The notes below the pieces were generated by a model. It was given only the letters and a program-made list of their open reading frames with translations. It was not told the origin of the DNA and ran no database searches. Shown piece by piece: positions 39,501-51,363 of a DNA stretch of 64,000 nt. This DNA comes from Antedon bifida (lineage: Eukaryota; Echinodermata; Crinoidea; Comatulida; Antedonidae), in assembly GCA_963402885.1 (NCBI GenBank), contig OY727093.1, positions 8,195,501 through 8,259,500 of the forward strand, given 5' to 3'. Every line of letters begins with the position of its first letter. The first letter of the stretch is position 1. The position numbers were made by a program, and so were the translations under genes.

Positions 39501-42500
39501 TGACGAATGCGTAATATAAAATAAGATTAAACATTAAATATTTTGATACATAGCCTCTGCTTTCTCATTCCATCCAATCCAGCTATTAGGGAAACAGCTT
39601 AAGCTCTGTCAACACTATCAAACTTTATGTGACAAAAAATGTGATGTGCCCATATATGGACATGATGATGTCATATCACTACCATATTTAAGCATATCAC
39701 TACCATATTTGGGCACATCACACCTTTTTCGTCAAACTAGTTTGATAGTGTAGACAGAGCTTTAAACCACCTTTAGATGATGGATTTAAAATTATATTAG
39801 CTGACGCCCCTCAGCCTGCAACTGGTAGCATATTGCTTATATATATTTATATATTTCCTCCATGCTTATATTTGGGTCAATTAAATAGAAGAATATAAAG
39901 TCATATAATAATAAATTTGGACTTTTAAGCGCATAATGCATAAAGCCTATACGCGCTTCATATTGTTAAAAGACATTGTATAACCTGTATCCTTCACCAA
40001 AATATGTTACCGTATGGTATAGTATAGTCCCAGGGCCTTGGTTACATAACTTAAGGGGTCAACCAGGCATTATGGTTATTATTCTATTTCTTGAGCCTCT
40101 GTCTTTTTTTGTAATTGTTTTCCACAGTTATAGTAGGTCATTATGATAAAAATCAGTCATACCTTTTTGGGAATCATGTTTTGAAAGCTTTTCTTGATGT
40201 TCAAAACCAACAGCATTCTAAAAAGAAATGTAGAAATTGGTTTATTAATAGATTTTAACCCAAAAGATGGATATAAATGACACATTATGAATATGAAATT
40301 ATTACAAAAGATATCTCACCTTGTCAAACCTATCTTTTTGTACACCGTATTTTCCACCAAATCCTGTAGCATAATCTGGAATTGAGGAAATAAAGAAAGA
40401 ATACTATTAACAATGGTACAGTACTATTAGAACTATTAAAGTTGACAATAAACTATAAAATGAATACCATTTCCAATCATCATTCAATATAATCGTTTGT
40501 AGACATTGTTGCTTCACTTATATGTATAGAAATTTACATAAAAAATACTTTATATTTCTCACCTTTTTGTGAATCATGTTTAGCTAGCTTTTCTTGATGA
40601 TCAAAACCAAGTGCAGACTGCAAGAAATAATAAATATAAAGAAAACATTAATATAATGCTTTCTGAAACTCTCACACACGGATTACTTAATCTTGATACA
40701 ACAAAGCAGAATTATTTTACCATTTACCTTATCAACCCTGTCTTTCTGGACGCCAAATTTTCCACCAAATCCTTTGGAATAATCTAGAAATTGAATAATG
40801 AAAGGAAATTAAACTAAAAAAAAGCATGGGTGTGTTAAATTTTGTCATTGTGAAAGGTTCTTTGTTCTTATTTGTAGATAAAGTTTAACATGCGATGATA
40901 CGATGATAACATTTGCAAGAATGCCCATGTTTAACAACTCTATAATTTTAGTACCTTTTTGTGAGTCATGCTGTGAAAGCTTTTCTTGATGATCAAACCC
41001 AAGTGCTGACTAAAAAAAAGACAAATAATTTTAAATGCAAATATGTAATTATACATTGCAAAGATATTTTTTTAACTAAAAATCATTAAATAAATTGAAA
41101 TAAAACATTATGTATATCATTTCATAAGTTTAAACTACACCATTTATTAAATATGGCAAACATGACAATATAATACATGGCTGCAGTGCATTTATTGTAT
41201 TTTCCGGGAAACATGAATAGTAACCAACATAGCATTGACTATTGTTAACAATAAATTATAAATCTATACCATACCTCATCAACCCTATCTTTTTGTACAC
41301 CATATTTGCCACCAAATCCCTTTGAGTAATCTAAATTTTTAAAATGGTATAATAATTAAAAGTTATTAAAATTATGATACTATGCATCACCGCTGATAAT
41401 TTGGTTTCACATTTACAAATTAGACAACTGTATGTAACCTATAATAGGATCTAAATGAAAGTTTATGTTAGTGACCTTTTATTTTTATAGTTTACGATAC
41501 AAGTGTGCAGCTATTTAGTCTAATAGTCACTCTGTACAGAAACATTTAAGAATGACTTTTTGACTTGAAAGCTGGTGGGATAGGTTTCTATAGAGTCAAG
41601 AAAATGACATGTTTTTTTTGGGGTAAACAGTAAGGTCTGCTGCCCAAAATGTGATAATCCTTGTCGCTAATTACAATGGATCGTTAAAATACATCTTCTG
41701 CTTATGATGTTCAGCAGTCAATATGAAAATTATGCTTTGAAAACAAATTGTTTGTTTGAAAAAAACAAATATCAACTGGGACATTAACAATTTGGCCTAA
41801 AGCTCCACTATGAAACTACTTTGACAAAAAAAGTATGATGTGCCCAAATATGGTAGTGATATAATGTCATCTTGTCCATATATGGGCACATCACATTTTG
41901 TTATCCCATAAAGTTTAATAGCCTAGACAGAGCTTTAGAAATGTATAGCCTCCAGTTTACTTAGTCTTTCCTGCAATAAATACCTTTTTGTGAAGCATGT
42001 TTATCCACTTTTCCTTCATATTCAAATCCAACTGCTGATTTATCTTTACGATCTTGTTGTACACCATATTTACCACCAAACCCCTTAGCATAATCTTTTT
42101 GTGAAGCATGCTGTTGTAACTTCTCTACATGTTCATGACCTACAGCACTCTGAAAGTTAACATTTAATCAACACTTCCTATTAGCAATAATAGTAATTAT
42201 AGTACTGTATAAACATTTTTATTTTAAAAATTTTAAAACTGCAACGACCCTATAGAAAATATAGAACATAGCATCTGATCGAATACTTTGAAAAAACTTC
42301 ACAGAAAAAATAAGCAGAGTGGTCGATGCGGAAAAGTCAGACGATTATTCTGCGGCACGGCGTTAAGTAAGTTAAGTAAGTACATTTTTAATTAATGTAT
42401 CACAACTGATGTTCAAATAATGGAAGAATCAATTAATGTACTAACTAACCTTGTCCATTCTGTCCTTTTGGACACCAAACTGACCTCCATATCCATAAGA

Positions 42501-43306
42501 AGCTTTTGGTCCAGATTCAAATTGATTCTTTTTAAAATTTGTATCATCGGCACGAACTTCTTCGCGAAGTTTTTTAATGCTAGAAAATAACGTAAAAAAA
42601 ATTGTCATAAAAAACTGCCTATGAATAAGGTGTTACTCTTAAACCGTTAAAAGATACAGTAGTATAGCAACTATGACCATATCATAGAATATTGAGATCA
42701 AGAACAGAAAGCAACTCAACTAAACTGAAAGGAACTAGTTGTGCAAGGACTTTTGAGCAACTGAACAGAAGTAAATGGAACTAAAAAGACCTAGTGGGTG
42801 AGCACTAAAGTTGACAGACATGGAACTGAACTACAGTACTATGTACTTACTCGACTGCACCTTGGCGACCAGAACCCTCTACAGTCTTAGCTCCCCATCG
42901 CTGTTCCTCTTCTGTAATGTCATTCTATAAATATCAAAACATCATAGATGTCTAATTATTTTTTGGATAAGATACAATAAAAGAAGTAAACATCACTTCA
43001 AATATTTAGCTTTTAAAAATAAAATATCTTGTCATTTATAAAGGAGTAAATTAGGTAGCAATAGCAAATCAATACTTTATATTAAAATTTATTACTTACC
43101 TGGATAAACCGACATGAAATTTTTTTTCAGTTCATCCAGGTAAGCTACGCACGAAATAGACAATTAAGTCACAATATTTTATTTGAAATGTGCCTAATAA
43201 TGATCAAAATGATTACCACAAAATCTGGATCAGTTTCCCAATCATCATCTGCATCATCACCTGCTACGTTCGCAGCTGAAACCGTCTGGGATCGCCACAT
43301 AGACAT
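36529..43306 (-). CDS. CTTN: Cortactin (actin-nucleation promoting, SH3-containing)
   Basis: Complete gene, 17 coding exons, 1710 nt, 569 residues (human about 550): 43306-43217, 42924-42851, 42579-42450, 42149-41984, 41330-41275, 41009-40955, 40783-40728, 40617-40563, 40375-40320, 40217-40163, 39499-39266, 38935-38874, 38535-38449, 38309-38000, 37650-37564, 36933-36878, 36609-36529. Cortactin binds Arp2/3 and F-actin in branched actin networks. The N-terminal acidic motif is present ([11 protein letters not shown]). Six full plus one partial 37-residue repeat follow ([12 protein letters not shown]...DKSA type), then a charged helical segment, an acidic Glu/Pro-rich linker rich in tyrosines (DVYEDAD, QTYEAF, DPYDDL), and a C-terminal SH3 domain ([36 protein letters not shown]). 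The second ATG (43300, MW) matches the usual vertebrate start and is an equally good start. Start to stop is in frame with no break. Confidence 0.95.
37191..37500 (+). mobile_element. tRNA-Leu/Ser-like SINE
   Basis: The head GTGGCCGAGCGGGTTAAGAC is a typical type II tRNA box A region, and AAGGGTTCGAGGCTAACTCG gives box B. The body has GGTAGAACGAGTCTTCTCGG, CATGTGCACTTTAAAGAACC and GAGTAGGGGGTTACCCTGGT. The 3' edge is approximate and no target duplication was found. It lies in a cortactin intron. Confidence 0.55.
38598..38684 (+). mobile_element. Retroposed tRNA-like sequence with 8-bp target duplication
   Basis: Box A-like TGGTCTAATGG, a perfect 5-bp anticodon stem (TCTGC/GCAGA, loop ATATCAA, anticodon position ATC) and box B GGTTCGAATCT are visible. 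The acceptor and T stems are mispaired, so this is a pseudogene. It is flanked by CACAGAAT (38590-38597, 38685-38692). It lies in a cortactin intron. Confidence 0.6.
39599..39764. mobile_element. Palindromic MITE family A, copy 6
   Basis: Longest copy (about 166 bp), in a cortactin intron. Left end TTAAGCTCTGTCAACACTAT, right end the inverse GTAGACAGAGCTTTAA. Confidence 0.8.
41798..41937. mobile_element. Palindromic MITE family A, copy 7
   Basis: Somewhat decayed copy in a cortactin intron. The left terminal repeat has lost a few bases (TAAAGCTCCACTATGAAACT); the right end reads CCTAGACAGAGCTTTA. Confidence 0.7.
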
Positions 43307-43330
43307 GGTGTGTTTTTACAATATCCAATG

Positions 43331-43870
43331 GCTGTTATTTACACAAAACACATGAATAATAATACTGTCTAACCACAGTAATTAATTATACTGTACTACT
43401 AACTACTATACTTTATTTTATGGGCCTACTGTATTTTAAAAGAAGGAAGGTGCTTAAATTAATAAATTTAATACAATTATTTGTTTTATGCACATCTTAA
43501 AAATATTAGGCCTTAGCCAGATAATATGAAGATAATTAGCTATATGCAGTGTGAGTTTATACGCCTTGTTGACACTAAATTGCTAGGCCCTGACACTAGA
43601 GACTTAGGGCTATTTAGTCACGGGACGAAATCCATGCAAGCAAGGTCAATTACTAGACAGTATTCCAGGCTTAGATTTACGGGCTCTGAAAGTCGAGGGC
43701 CTAGCGTACTACAATGCCTAAAAACGTTGCTGATATATTACTAAGTGGATATGAATTTAGGTGCGTATGTATATATTAACAATAATTACCTTATTTTTGG
43801 AATAATCTTGCAAACAAGTCAGGCTAGGCTACAGAGATTATCACTTCCGCGAAAGGAGACAACACCAACC
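43331..43870 (-). promoter_or_regulatory. CTTN: Cortactin 5' non-coding exon, first intron and promoter region
   Basis: A donor (AAG, then GTAATT; exon edge 43790) and an acceptor just upstream of the start codon (exon edge 43331) indicate a short non-coding first exon at about 43790-43870. The sequence at 43840-43960 is more G+C rich than the flanks, fitting a promoter. The transcription start is not determinable by eye. Confidence 0.4.
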
Positions 43871-45226
43871 ACTTCCTGGTTTGTTTAAGCCCCTCCCACC
43901 GGCTACGCAGTAAACCCAATCTAGCCTATCACAAGTTCTGTACTTACGTGGTTAGTATGGTTATTCGCACGGAAAACAAACAAATAAAATAAATTGATCC
44001 TAATAATGGACTTTATATAGTATGATTATTGCTGACAGTTTTCTTCATATTAATGAAATGAAACAAATGTTTAAACAAAAATGCTTTCAACGTTTTCTGG
44101 AGAAATTTAGATATTGAGAAACACTTTTTAAAGCCTTAAAAGGCGTGTTAGAATAATGCAGAAGATTGTAACAACCATGGATAGAAGAAAATAAGATTAA
44201 ATAACTAGACAATATCAACTATGAGTAATGCACCATATTAGTTTAATATTTCATCATGCAAACTTTCATACATACATATTTTATTAATTAATACAGTTAA
44301 TATAGTATTAAAATATCAGTTATTTATAGTCAAAGCAAAATATACATTTATGTTAATATTATATAAATATACTAAAAATGCACCACTATGCAATATTATT
44401 AAGATTAATATAATTTATGTTAGACCTAATAAAAATATTATGATATATTATAGTATTTTAATATACAAAAAAAAAGTTACAATTAATATAATATATACAC
44501 ATCACACTAATATATATACTACTACTATTACAAAATTCTAATCATAAAATACTGTATTTTAGAACACTGTCTGTACCTCTGTAAACATTCTAGAAATGGT
44601 GGGCTAGAGATGGCATATATCATGAATACAGTATTCACACACACATAATATAATTGTTAATGACTAATTGGAAGTAATCCATGATTTATTTAGAAAAAGA
44701 AATATATAAAAATGTAGTATGTACATCCAGTCATTAGCCAAAATATAGTTTATACTGTATTACATTAAAATATGTAATATTTAATAATTTAAATATTGAT
44801 ATTTTTATCCTTTTTTTCTTTGATATTAGTTAAAACTGATGAACTATGACCTAAAGTGAACACCATGATGTATTCAAGTTCAAGTGAAACCAGCAACAAT
44901 TGCTGTCAACAAACTCTGACCTACTCAAGGTCAACCAGCAAATATTGCTGTTATTGCATTTATGAAAGTATAGTATGGGTCACAAACAAATTTGATCTTT
45001 ACTCCATGACCTGATATAGGTTATGATTACAATTACATATTTATAATTTTTCATAAGCCAACCCATTCTTACTTTCACGTTCACTGTTTTAGTGAAAGTA
45101 TGAATTCATAAAATGGTACAACTTAATTTCTAACTGACACATTTTCTACTAAATGCGTCTTAAGTCAATTGGTTGCCATATAAGGTATTCAATGACTTCT
45201 TATTGGTTAATTCAATTTCACTTTAA
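43871..45226. other. Spacer between cortactin and the Bcl-2-like gene
   Basis: Very AT-rich (44200-44800 especially). Nothing was recognised in it. Confidence 0.6.
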
Positions 45227-45232
45227 TTTATT
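45227..45232 (-). terminator. Polyadenylation signal of the Bcl-2-like gene
   Basis: AATAAA on the minus strand about 30 nt after the stop codon, implying a very short 3' UTR. Other downstream signals may also be used. Confidence 0.4.
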
Positions 45233-45261
45233 CATCAATAAAACCTTTCAAATTGTTCAGT

Positions 45262-48241
45262 TCAGGTTTTCATCACAGCGTACGCGACTGCAGCTGCAGC
45301 AGCAGCTGAGGCTGTGATTACAAACGGGGTTAACTCAAAAAGACTTGATCCTGCCGCTCCATTGGTGTCTCCATCAGCTGCTTCCTGATCTTCCTCTCTT
45401 TCATTTTCTTCTTCTGGTTTGCCATCTGTTTTGGTTTCATTTGGTGCTTGTGATGGCAGAATGTTTCCAAATGCAGCTTTTTCTATACTTGAAATCTCAC
45501 AAAACATTTCACCTTCGATTTCCTGTAAACCAACACTGGCAACTGAATCCTGGAATTAAAAAAAATAAAATAATTGTTAGATAATTACATACTACACTAC
45601 AGTATATTCTTAAGGTGGGCTTATGTTCAACTTAATGCAATTGGCAGAAACCCAAAGAAAAATATGTCGAAAAAACTACTACTTTTCTGGAACTGAAAAG
45701 AACTTAACACAAATGACTGGGAAATGTGTTGTGTAACCACGACAAAATGCAATCAGATCGATGTCGACATAAGCGACACTGGTTTCTATTTTAAATTGTG
45801 ATGTGCACACAGTATTGGTAAACACATCTAGGTACAATCAGTTCCATATCCACACAAATGCTCTAACACTCCTATCATTTTGTTGCCGTACATTAATGTA
45901 GCCTTCTAAACAATAGGCTTTGCTCCTTTTATAAATTTCTTTTAATAAATACATACCCATCCTCCATTTTCAATGATGTAATCTGCAAAATTATTTTTAA
46001 TGTATTCAACAGTAAATGAAGTGATTCCAGAAACTTGTTTAGATTTCTTCTTATTACTCTTCACTAAGTAGCGGGACACACCAAACAGCATAGATACCTA
46101 AAGATATAAAACACTTTATTAATCACAGAACAATAAACCTACTATCAACGTAGGCTACTGTAGCCATTCCAAGAACTGAAGTAACAATCGGTCCACCGAA
46201 CAATGCAAACAAGTTTTTTTTTTTTGTTTTTTTTTTGCAAAATGAAAGTTTCAAAAATGGTTTTAATGTTATCTTAGAGAGTTAATATACTGTATATTGT
46301 TTGAAGGTTTGCATGGCGAAATCAAATGTTGATATCAAATTTGCAGTACACCACGCATGTTTTATTGCGTTGAGAAACTCAACAGTTCTTTTCAGAACTA
46401 AATATATGTGGTGTACCACAAACTTTATATCAACAGAGTTAATATAGACAAAATTTGAAATGGAATATGACATAAATTATTATTAAATTAATAATAATGA
46501 GAATGGTTATGAATTATTTAAGTAATTGCAGGCAGTTTTTCAATTTTAAATGATCATAGAAATGTGTGTAGCACAGTGGAATATTAAAGATTACTGAAGC
46601 TCACCTCAAAACTCATACCCAGTTAATTTGGATTGTGCAATGAATGGTTTTCTGCTAATCATCTATTAATGTGTGTTTCTAAATACTAACAAATATCAAA
46701 AAATATCTCACACTGACAACATAGGAAATAATATAGCAGCTTTTCCTGTTTTTCAGTATAAAGCCCCGTCTACACTATCAAACAAATGTGATGTGTCCAT
46801 ATATGGACATGATCACTACCATATTTGGGCATATCACTACCATATTTGAGCACATCACACTTTTTTGTAACATAAAGTTTTGTAGACATAGCTTTAAGAT
46901 CTTTGATTCTACCAAAATCACTATACCTTATACCACATGGGATTGCTTGATGGTATAATTTTTTGCATGAATGAACTAAATGATGTATAGCTTCCGTTGG
47001 ATTCTAAATCTGCTTCAAGTTTATCAAAATCATCTTTGTACTTGCTAAATATCTGCTGAGCCATTTTTTCTAACTTTTCTACAGCCTCTTCTACTCTACG
47101 TTCTTCATCTGTTAAGTCTACTCGTGCAGCAAGCACTTAATAAATATTTTAAAAGTAAGAATAAGCAATGTTAATACAGTAAATAATTAATACGGAAATA
47201 GGCAGAAATAATTGGGTTGTTTCAAGTTCATTTTCCAATGTATTACAATACAAACTTATACAAATACTATAGTATACAAATACTTAAAGATGTATTGTCC
47301 CCCAAAAACATGAAAAATGAAGATTAATAAAATCAAACTTATATATACGTAATTTTGTAGTTTTAACAAAGTTAATCACTTTCGTAGAAAAAAAAAACCC
47401 AAAAAATGTTTTCACTTATCAAATGACAAATTACCGGTAAACGGTTAAATTCAACCAAAAACCCATTGGCTGGCAGCCAATTTGTCTATTTTTTGCTTTA
47501 AATTACAGTTTTATCAGGTAAATACTTTTTTTTCCGATCCAATTTTAGGTCAAAGTGAATAAATATTATGTGACACTAAAATGGCATATTCAACAAAAAA
47601 ATTTAAAAAAAATATTTTTTCAGGGGGACAATACATCTTTAATGTGAACAATATGCAATTCTAATAAATTATCATATTGTAAAAAGGAGATTTTGTGATG
47701 GGTATGAATATTAGTCATTAAGGCAGGCTTTAATTTCATTTAAAGTTGATTTCAACATACTATCACATCCACTAACATAACAAATACCCTAATTAAATAT
47801 ACAGTAAATAAAGAACAGTGCTTGCTTAGTAACGCAAGGGGTTTAGGTTCAAACCATTTCATAAGCACAAATATTTTTTAATTATTATTCATGCTACATT
47901 TTAACCTCGGTATATTTCTGATTCTTCTTTTTACATGTTAAAATAAACACAAACAGAAACCTACCGGGTGTAACCTCTTCCAACGGCACAGATAACGCAT
48001 CCGTCTCCAGATCGTCTGCTTCAAAACAATCACTGCAAATTTTTTCAGAAACAATCTCAACAGGCGTGGAAAATCCTATACCTTGAAACTTTGCAATCAC
48101 TATCTGATCAACTTCATGATCATCATCATTGTCAAATTCTAATTCTGACGGCACCACTCCAAGCATCTTAAGCACCAGGTTTTGCGTTTCCTCAAGGAAG
48201 GCATCATGATCGGCATCGATTGCCATCACGTAAGATGCCAT
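45262..48241 (-). CDS. Bcl-2-family protein, BCL2L13 (Bcl-rambo)-like
   Basis: Four coding exons, 915 nt, 304 residues, in phase throughout: 48241-47965, 47135-46927, 46097-45957, 45549-45262. Bcl-2 proteins regulate mitochondrial outer-membrane permeability, and BCL2L13 also acts in mitochondrial fission and mitophagy. The middle of the protein contains a helix in the BH3 position (KMAQQIFSKYKDDFDKLEADL), a BH1-like stretch (NPMWYKVSMLFGVSRYLV) and a clear BH2 (YIIENGGWDSV). The BH2 context is closest to BCL2L13 (from memory, EYIIQQGGWGTV). An acidic linker follows (residues about 240-276), then a C-terminal hydrophobic tail (LTPFVITASAAAAAAVAYAV) ending MKT, fitting a tail anchor. The linker is much shorter than in the human protein. 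Another Bcl-2 subfamily is possible. The ATG at 48241 is the first that fits; no homologous N-terminus was recognised to confirm it. Confidence 0.65.
46759..46896. mobile_element. Palindromic MITE family A, copy 8
   Basis: Copy in an intron of the Bcl-2-like gene. Left end TAAAGCCCCGTCTACACTAT; right end partly deleted (TTTTGTAGACATAGCTTTA). Confidence 0.7.
47284..47642. mobile_element. Palindromic MITE family B, complete copy
   Basis: About 359 bp with perfect inverted ends TTAAAGATGTATTGTCCCCC and GGGGGACAATACATCTTTAA. Internal words include TTGGCTGGCAGCCAATTTG and AAAATGGCATATTCAACA. It lies in the first intron of the Bcl-2-like gene. Confidence 0.8.
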
Positions 48242-49824
48242 ATTTATGACAGTGGCAAATAATCCAAATTCAGTAATATGTAATAAACACAATTATGGTG
48301 CTGGTGGGACACACTAAGATTTTTTTAGTTGGAGAAAACAATCCTTAAATTTGTTACTAACACTTGTATTTCTTGAAATCTCCTAAAATCTTCTGTTGAG
48401 CAACAGCATGGACAGATATTGCAAGTAAGCATTTAAACCTAGAAATAAAGTATAAGGAAGTACACTAATCAGGATATGGTTATATTTAACAATGTAATTG
48501 CAAGGTTATAAATCTGATGTGTAAACAGGAACCAAAATTTTATTGTGTGTTCAATATATGATGAAATAAAGCATTATTAATATCTCCATTATAAAATGTG
48601 ATAAATGTAATTACTGATGACTTAACAATGTAAAAACCCAAATGTTCATATTATGGCAGAAGACAGAAGCTTCTATATATACAGATATTGACTGCTTAGA
48701 GGTTAAATATAAGATTTGACATCCCCGAGAATTTGCTGGATTTTATATGTTTAATGACAGGGACATGAAAATTAATCAGTCAATATCGATTATCATCGTA
48801 CTCGAGGATATATACGATTTACGATCCTCGCAGCGGTAGTCATGTGATGCAGTTTCAACAAATTACGTTCACGTATTTACATAGGCTATGTAATATTATA
48901 TTTTAATTACAATATAAATCAAAGGGCAAATTACTGAAAATAATGTGGCTGGATCATTCATAGGCCTATAATATAGGTCCATGGCTGGATCTCAATGGAT
49001 ATACAAAATAAAAGTAAAATCAAACGATAAAGTAAAACAAAAGTAAAAAAAGATATACAGTATAAGTTATAGTTGAAAAATATAATGTTGCTGATCATAT
49101 CATTATTTTATTTAGGGCCAGGCTGAGGATCGTGATTTACAGTAGTGTGATGAAATGTCCAAAATATACTGTACTGTATCTATTCAAAGAACATACACAC
49201 AAAGTATCACATCAAGTTTTTTGAGAGTGGAACTTTTATGTTTGAGAACAAATCCTGATATCCAACAGGATTTCAACCAATTCATCCGGAAACGCTTGCC
49301 TTTCGCAGTATATTTATTATCTTTGAATTTGAAAACCATACAAATGGAAACCAATAAATTATAATAATTACTCAGAAGTAACAGAAAAAGAAACTGAAAT
49401 GATGTCATTAGTGAATGGATGTGAATAACCGTATGATTATAGTATTACCATGGACTTACAAGGTCCTGGTATAACAATTACAGTACCAAGAAACAAGAAT
49501 GAAAGTAAACAGTAACAAGTTTAAATCAATCATTATGTAATAAAAAAACACAAAGGTCATGGAGTAGACTTACAATACTAGTTTTATGTGAATTTGAAGG
49601 ACTTTTCCCTAACAAAATCTAACCCATTGAAGAGTTGTTTAGCAAGAATTTCTCTTAAATGTTTGTTAAAATTGAATTTAACTATAATTTATAAATCCTA
49701 ATACAAATTTAGTAACTTTATTATAAAGTGTACCCAAGTGCTCTACTGTAGTGTAGATGGTATACAAGTGTTTACTTTTCTCCAACTTGAACGATTTGTT
49801 GCTAGATAAATTTAATTTAAATGT

Positions 49825-50068
49825 AAGGTAAAGGTAAAGTCGAAACCGAAGCTTAATGCTAACGGCCGTGGTGCCCATCTCCATTCCCCTAGCGTTTGGG
49901 CCAGACTCCACTAAATGTGTATGTTTGTGGGGGGTATGCCACTCCTCCCGCACAATGTGGATAAAGAATCTTGCTCAAGGACTCAACACTGCAGTGACCG
50001 GGCCGGGCTTGAACCGGCAACCTCTTGATTGCAAGCCCAATGCTCTAACCACTGCGCCACAGTGGTCC
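49825..50068 (-). mobile_element. tRNA-derived SINE, 244 bp, with 11-bp target duplication
   Basis: The minus strand starts with a tRNA-like head: box A TGGCGCAGTGG, box B GGTTCAAGCCC, and a perfect T-stem (GCCGG/CCGGC). The body contains GTCCTTGAGCAAGATTCTTT, a word I associate with animal SINEs, and the tail is GGTTTCGACTTTACCTTTAC. The element is flanked by the perfect direct repeat AATTTAAATGT (49814-49824, 50069-50079). The anticodon position reads TGC, but the acceptor stem is not that of a functional tRNA. Confidence 0.85.
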
Positions 50069-50347
50069 AATTTAAATGTGTGTATATCTTATTTGTCAAT
50101 AATTTTAAATGATTATAAATTTTTGAATGTACACTATTTTATTATTACCTTCTGAATCTATAATATTTTATATATTTGTTGTATGTTTTATTAATATTAT
50201 CCTTCATCAGAACTGGATAGTTGAAACTGTCTGTACACATATGATACAATACAGAACAGGGGTGCAGTCATACTATTACTAATCTACACCCAGTAGGCCT
50301 ATCTAGATTCTGATTAGTTAATTTTTAGTTACCCTTTTTTATCATAA

Positions 50348-50406
50348 ATATCGCCCGGTACGGTAGGGTTTATTCTATTAAAATAAAATTGTACCATACC
50401 GGGTGA
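50348..50406. repeat. 59-bp imperfect palindrome
   Basis: GCCCGGTACGGTA at the left pairs with TACCATACCGGGTG at the right around an AT-rich centre. Origin unknown; possibly a small MITE relic between the Bcl-2-like and Hox-like genes. Confidence 0.5.
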
Positions 50407-50742
50407 TACAGGTAGTTACTAATAACAACGGCGCCATAACAACTCCCTGGCCTATATACACAGTATACATACCTGGCATAGGCCTAGATTAGTAATAGTA
50501 ATTAAATAAGTATGACCCCTGCTGGCGCAATAGCCTACTATGCCTACTAGGCTAGCTAGTCTGTCAAAACACCTATAAACTAGCCAAGCCTAGCTTTTTT
50601 AGGCTAGCCTATGCCTAGGCCTAATTCATAATAAATGACATTCAAAACAAGGTCGCCCACATGGGCCGCTAGCATGTAGCCTATGCCCTGCTAGCTACAC
50701 ACTTAACAGTAGTCCTACCATTTAATATAATAATAACACGTC

Positions 50743-50940
50743 ACATGCATGGAATGATGCCTCCTCTCTCGTTTCGTAGGCTTCTTTTTTCCCCGTTTCG
50801 TCAGGTCTCCCCCGCTCGCTCCACGCCGTCTCTCGTGTGTCGTCGACCGTCGTCACGTCGTACTACTCGTCTCCTCTCGCTCTCCGATCCATCCCTCGTT
50901 CCCAACAACATAGAGGGCGAACTATTTTGTTATTAAGAAA
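50743..50940. promoter_or_regulatory. CpG-rich block, possible promoter
   Basis: A pyrimidine- and CpG-rich stretch (TCGTCGACCGTCGTCACGTC and similar) stands out in an AT-rich spacer between two divergently oriented genes. It could be the distal promoter or first exon of the Bcl-2-like gene. No convincing splice partner was established. Confidence 0.3.
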
Positions 50941-51129
50941 CGTCGTACGCGTCGAACTATTCCCACACAAAGTTAATTCAAATGCCCTGAAAAAGACATT
51001 TGTAATGTACAAAATAGTAATTCACATTCATTAAAAAAAATGTCGATGTATGAAGTAATTATTTGGCTGCTATAGAAACTACAAACATATAATTTTCTTT
51101 CTAACAAAGAGGCTATTGATAGTGATTTT

Positions 51130-51363
51130 ACTTTTTCAAAAGTCTGAATATACTAGGGTCATAAACATAAATTGAAAAAGAATATAATGCTCGATTAAAT
51201 TGCCGTAGTCATTTTTTTACCAAACGAGTCGTAAATTCATGGAATGCTCTCCCTGCCAGTACAGTAGAAGTTGACACATCCAAACTATTTAAAAAAAGAC
51301 AATTTCAGGGGGAGGCTAATAGAGGGCCACAACCGGCCCACCTGCCTCTTGCACCACTCATTT
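51130..51363 (+). mobile_element. LINE-type retrotransposon remnant, C-terminal coding piece
   Basis: The frame reads RSHFFTKRVVNSWNALPAS and runs to a TAG at about 51361-51363, the common C-terminal pattern of LINE reverse-transcriptase proteins. Just upstream, GHKHKLKK is readable only in a shifted frame, so the copy is frameshifted and dead. It lies between the Bcl-2-like and Hox-like genes. Confidence 0.65.

Noticed and set aside
49984-50068. Possible functional tRNA gene (minus strand)
   Set aside because: The boxes and T-stem are good, but the acceptor stem does not pair and the sequence continues into a SINE body within a target duplication.
49856-50155. 99-codon plus-strand ORF
   Set aside because: It is the antisense reading of the tRNA-derived SINE.
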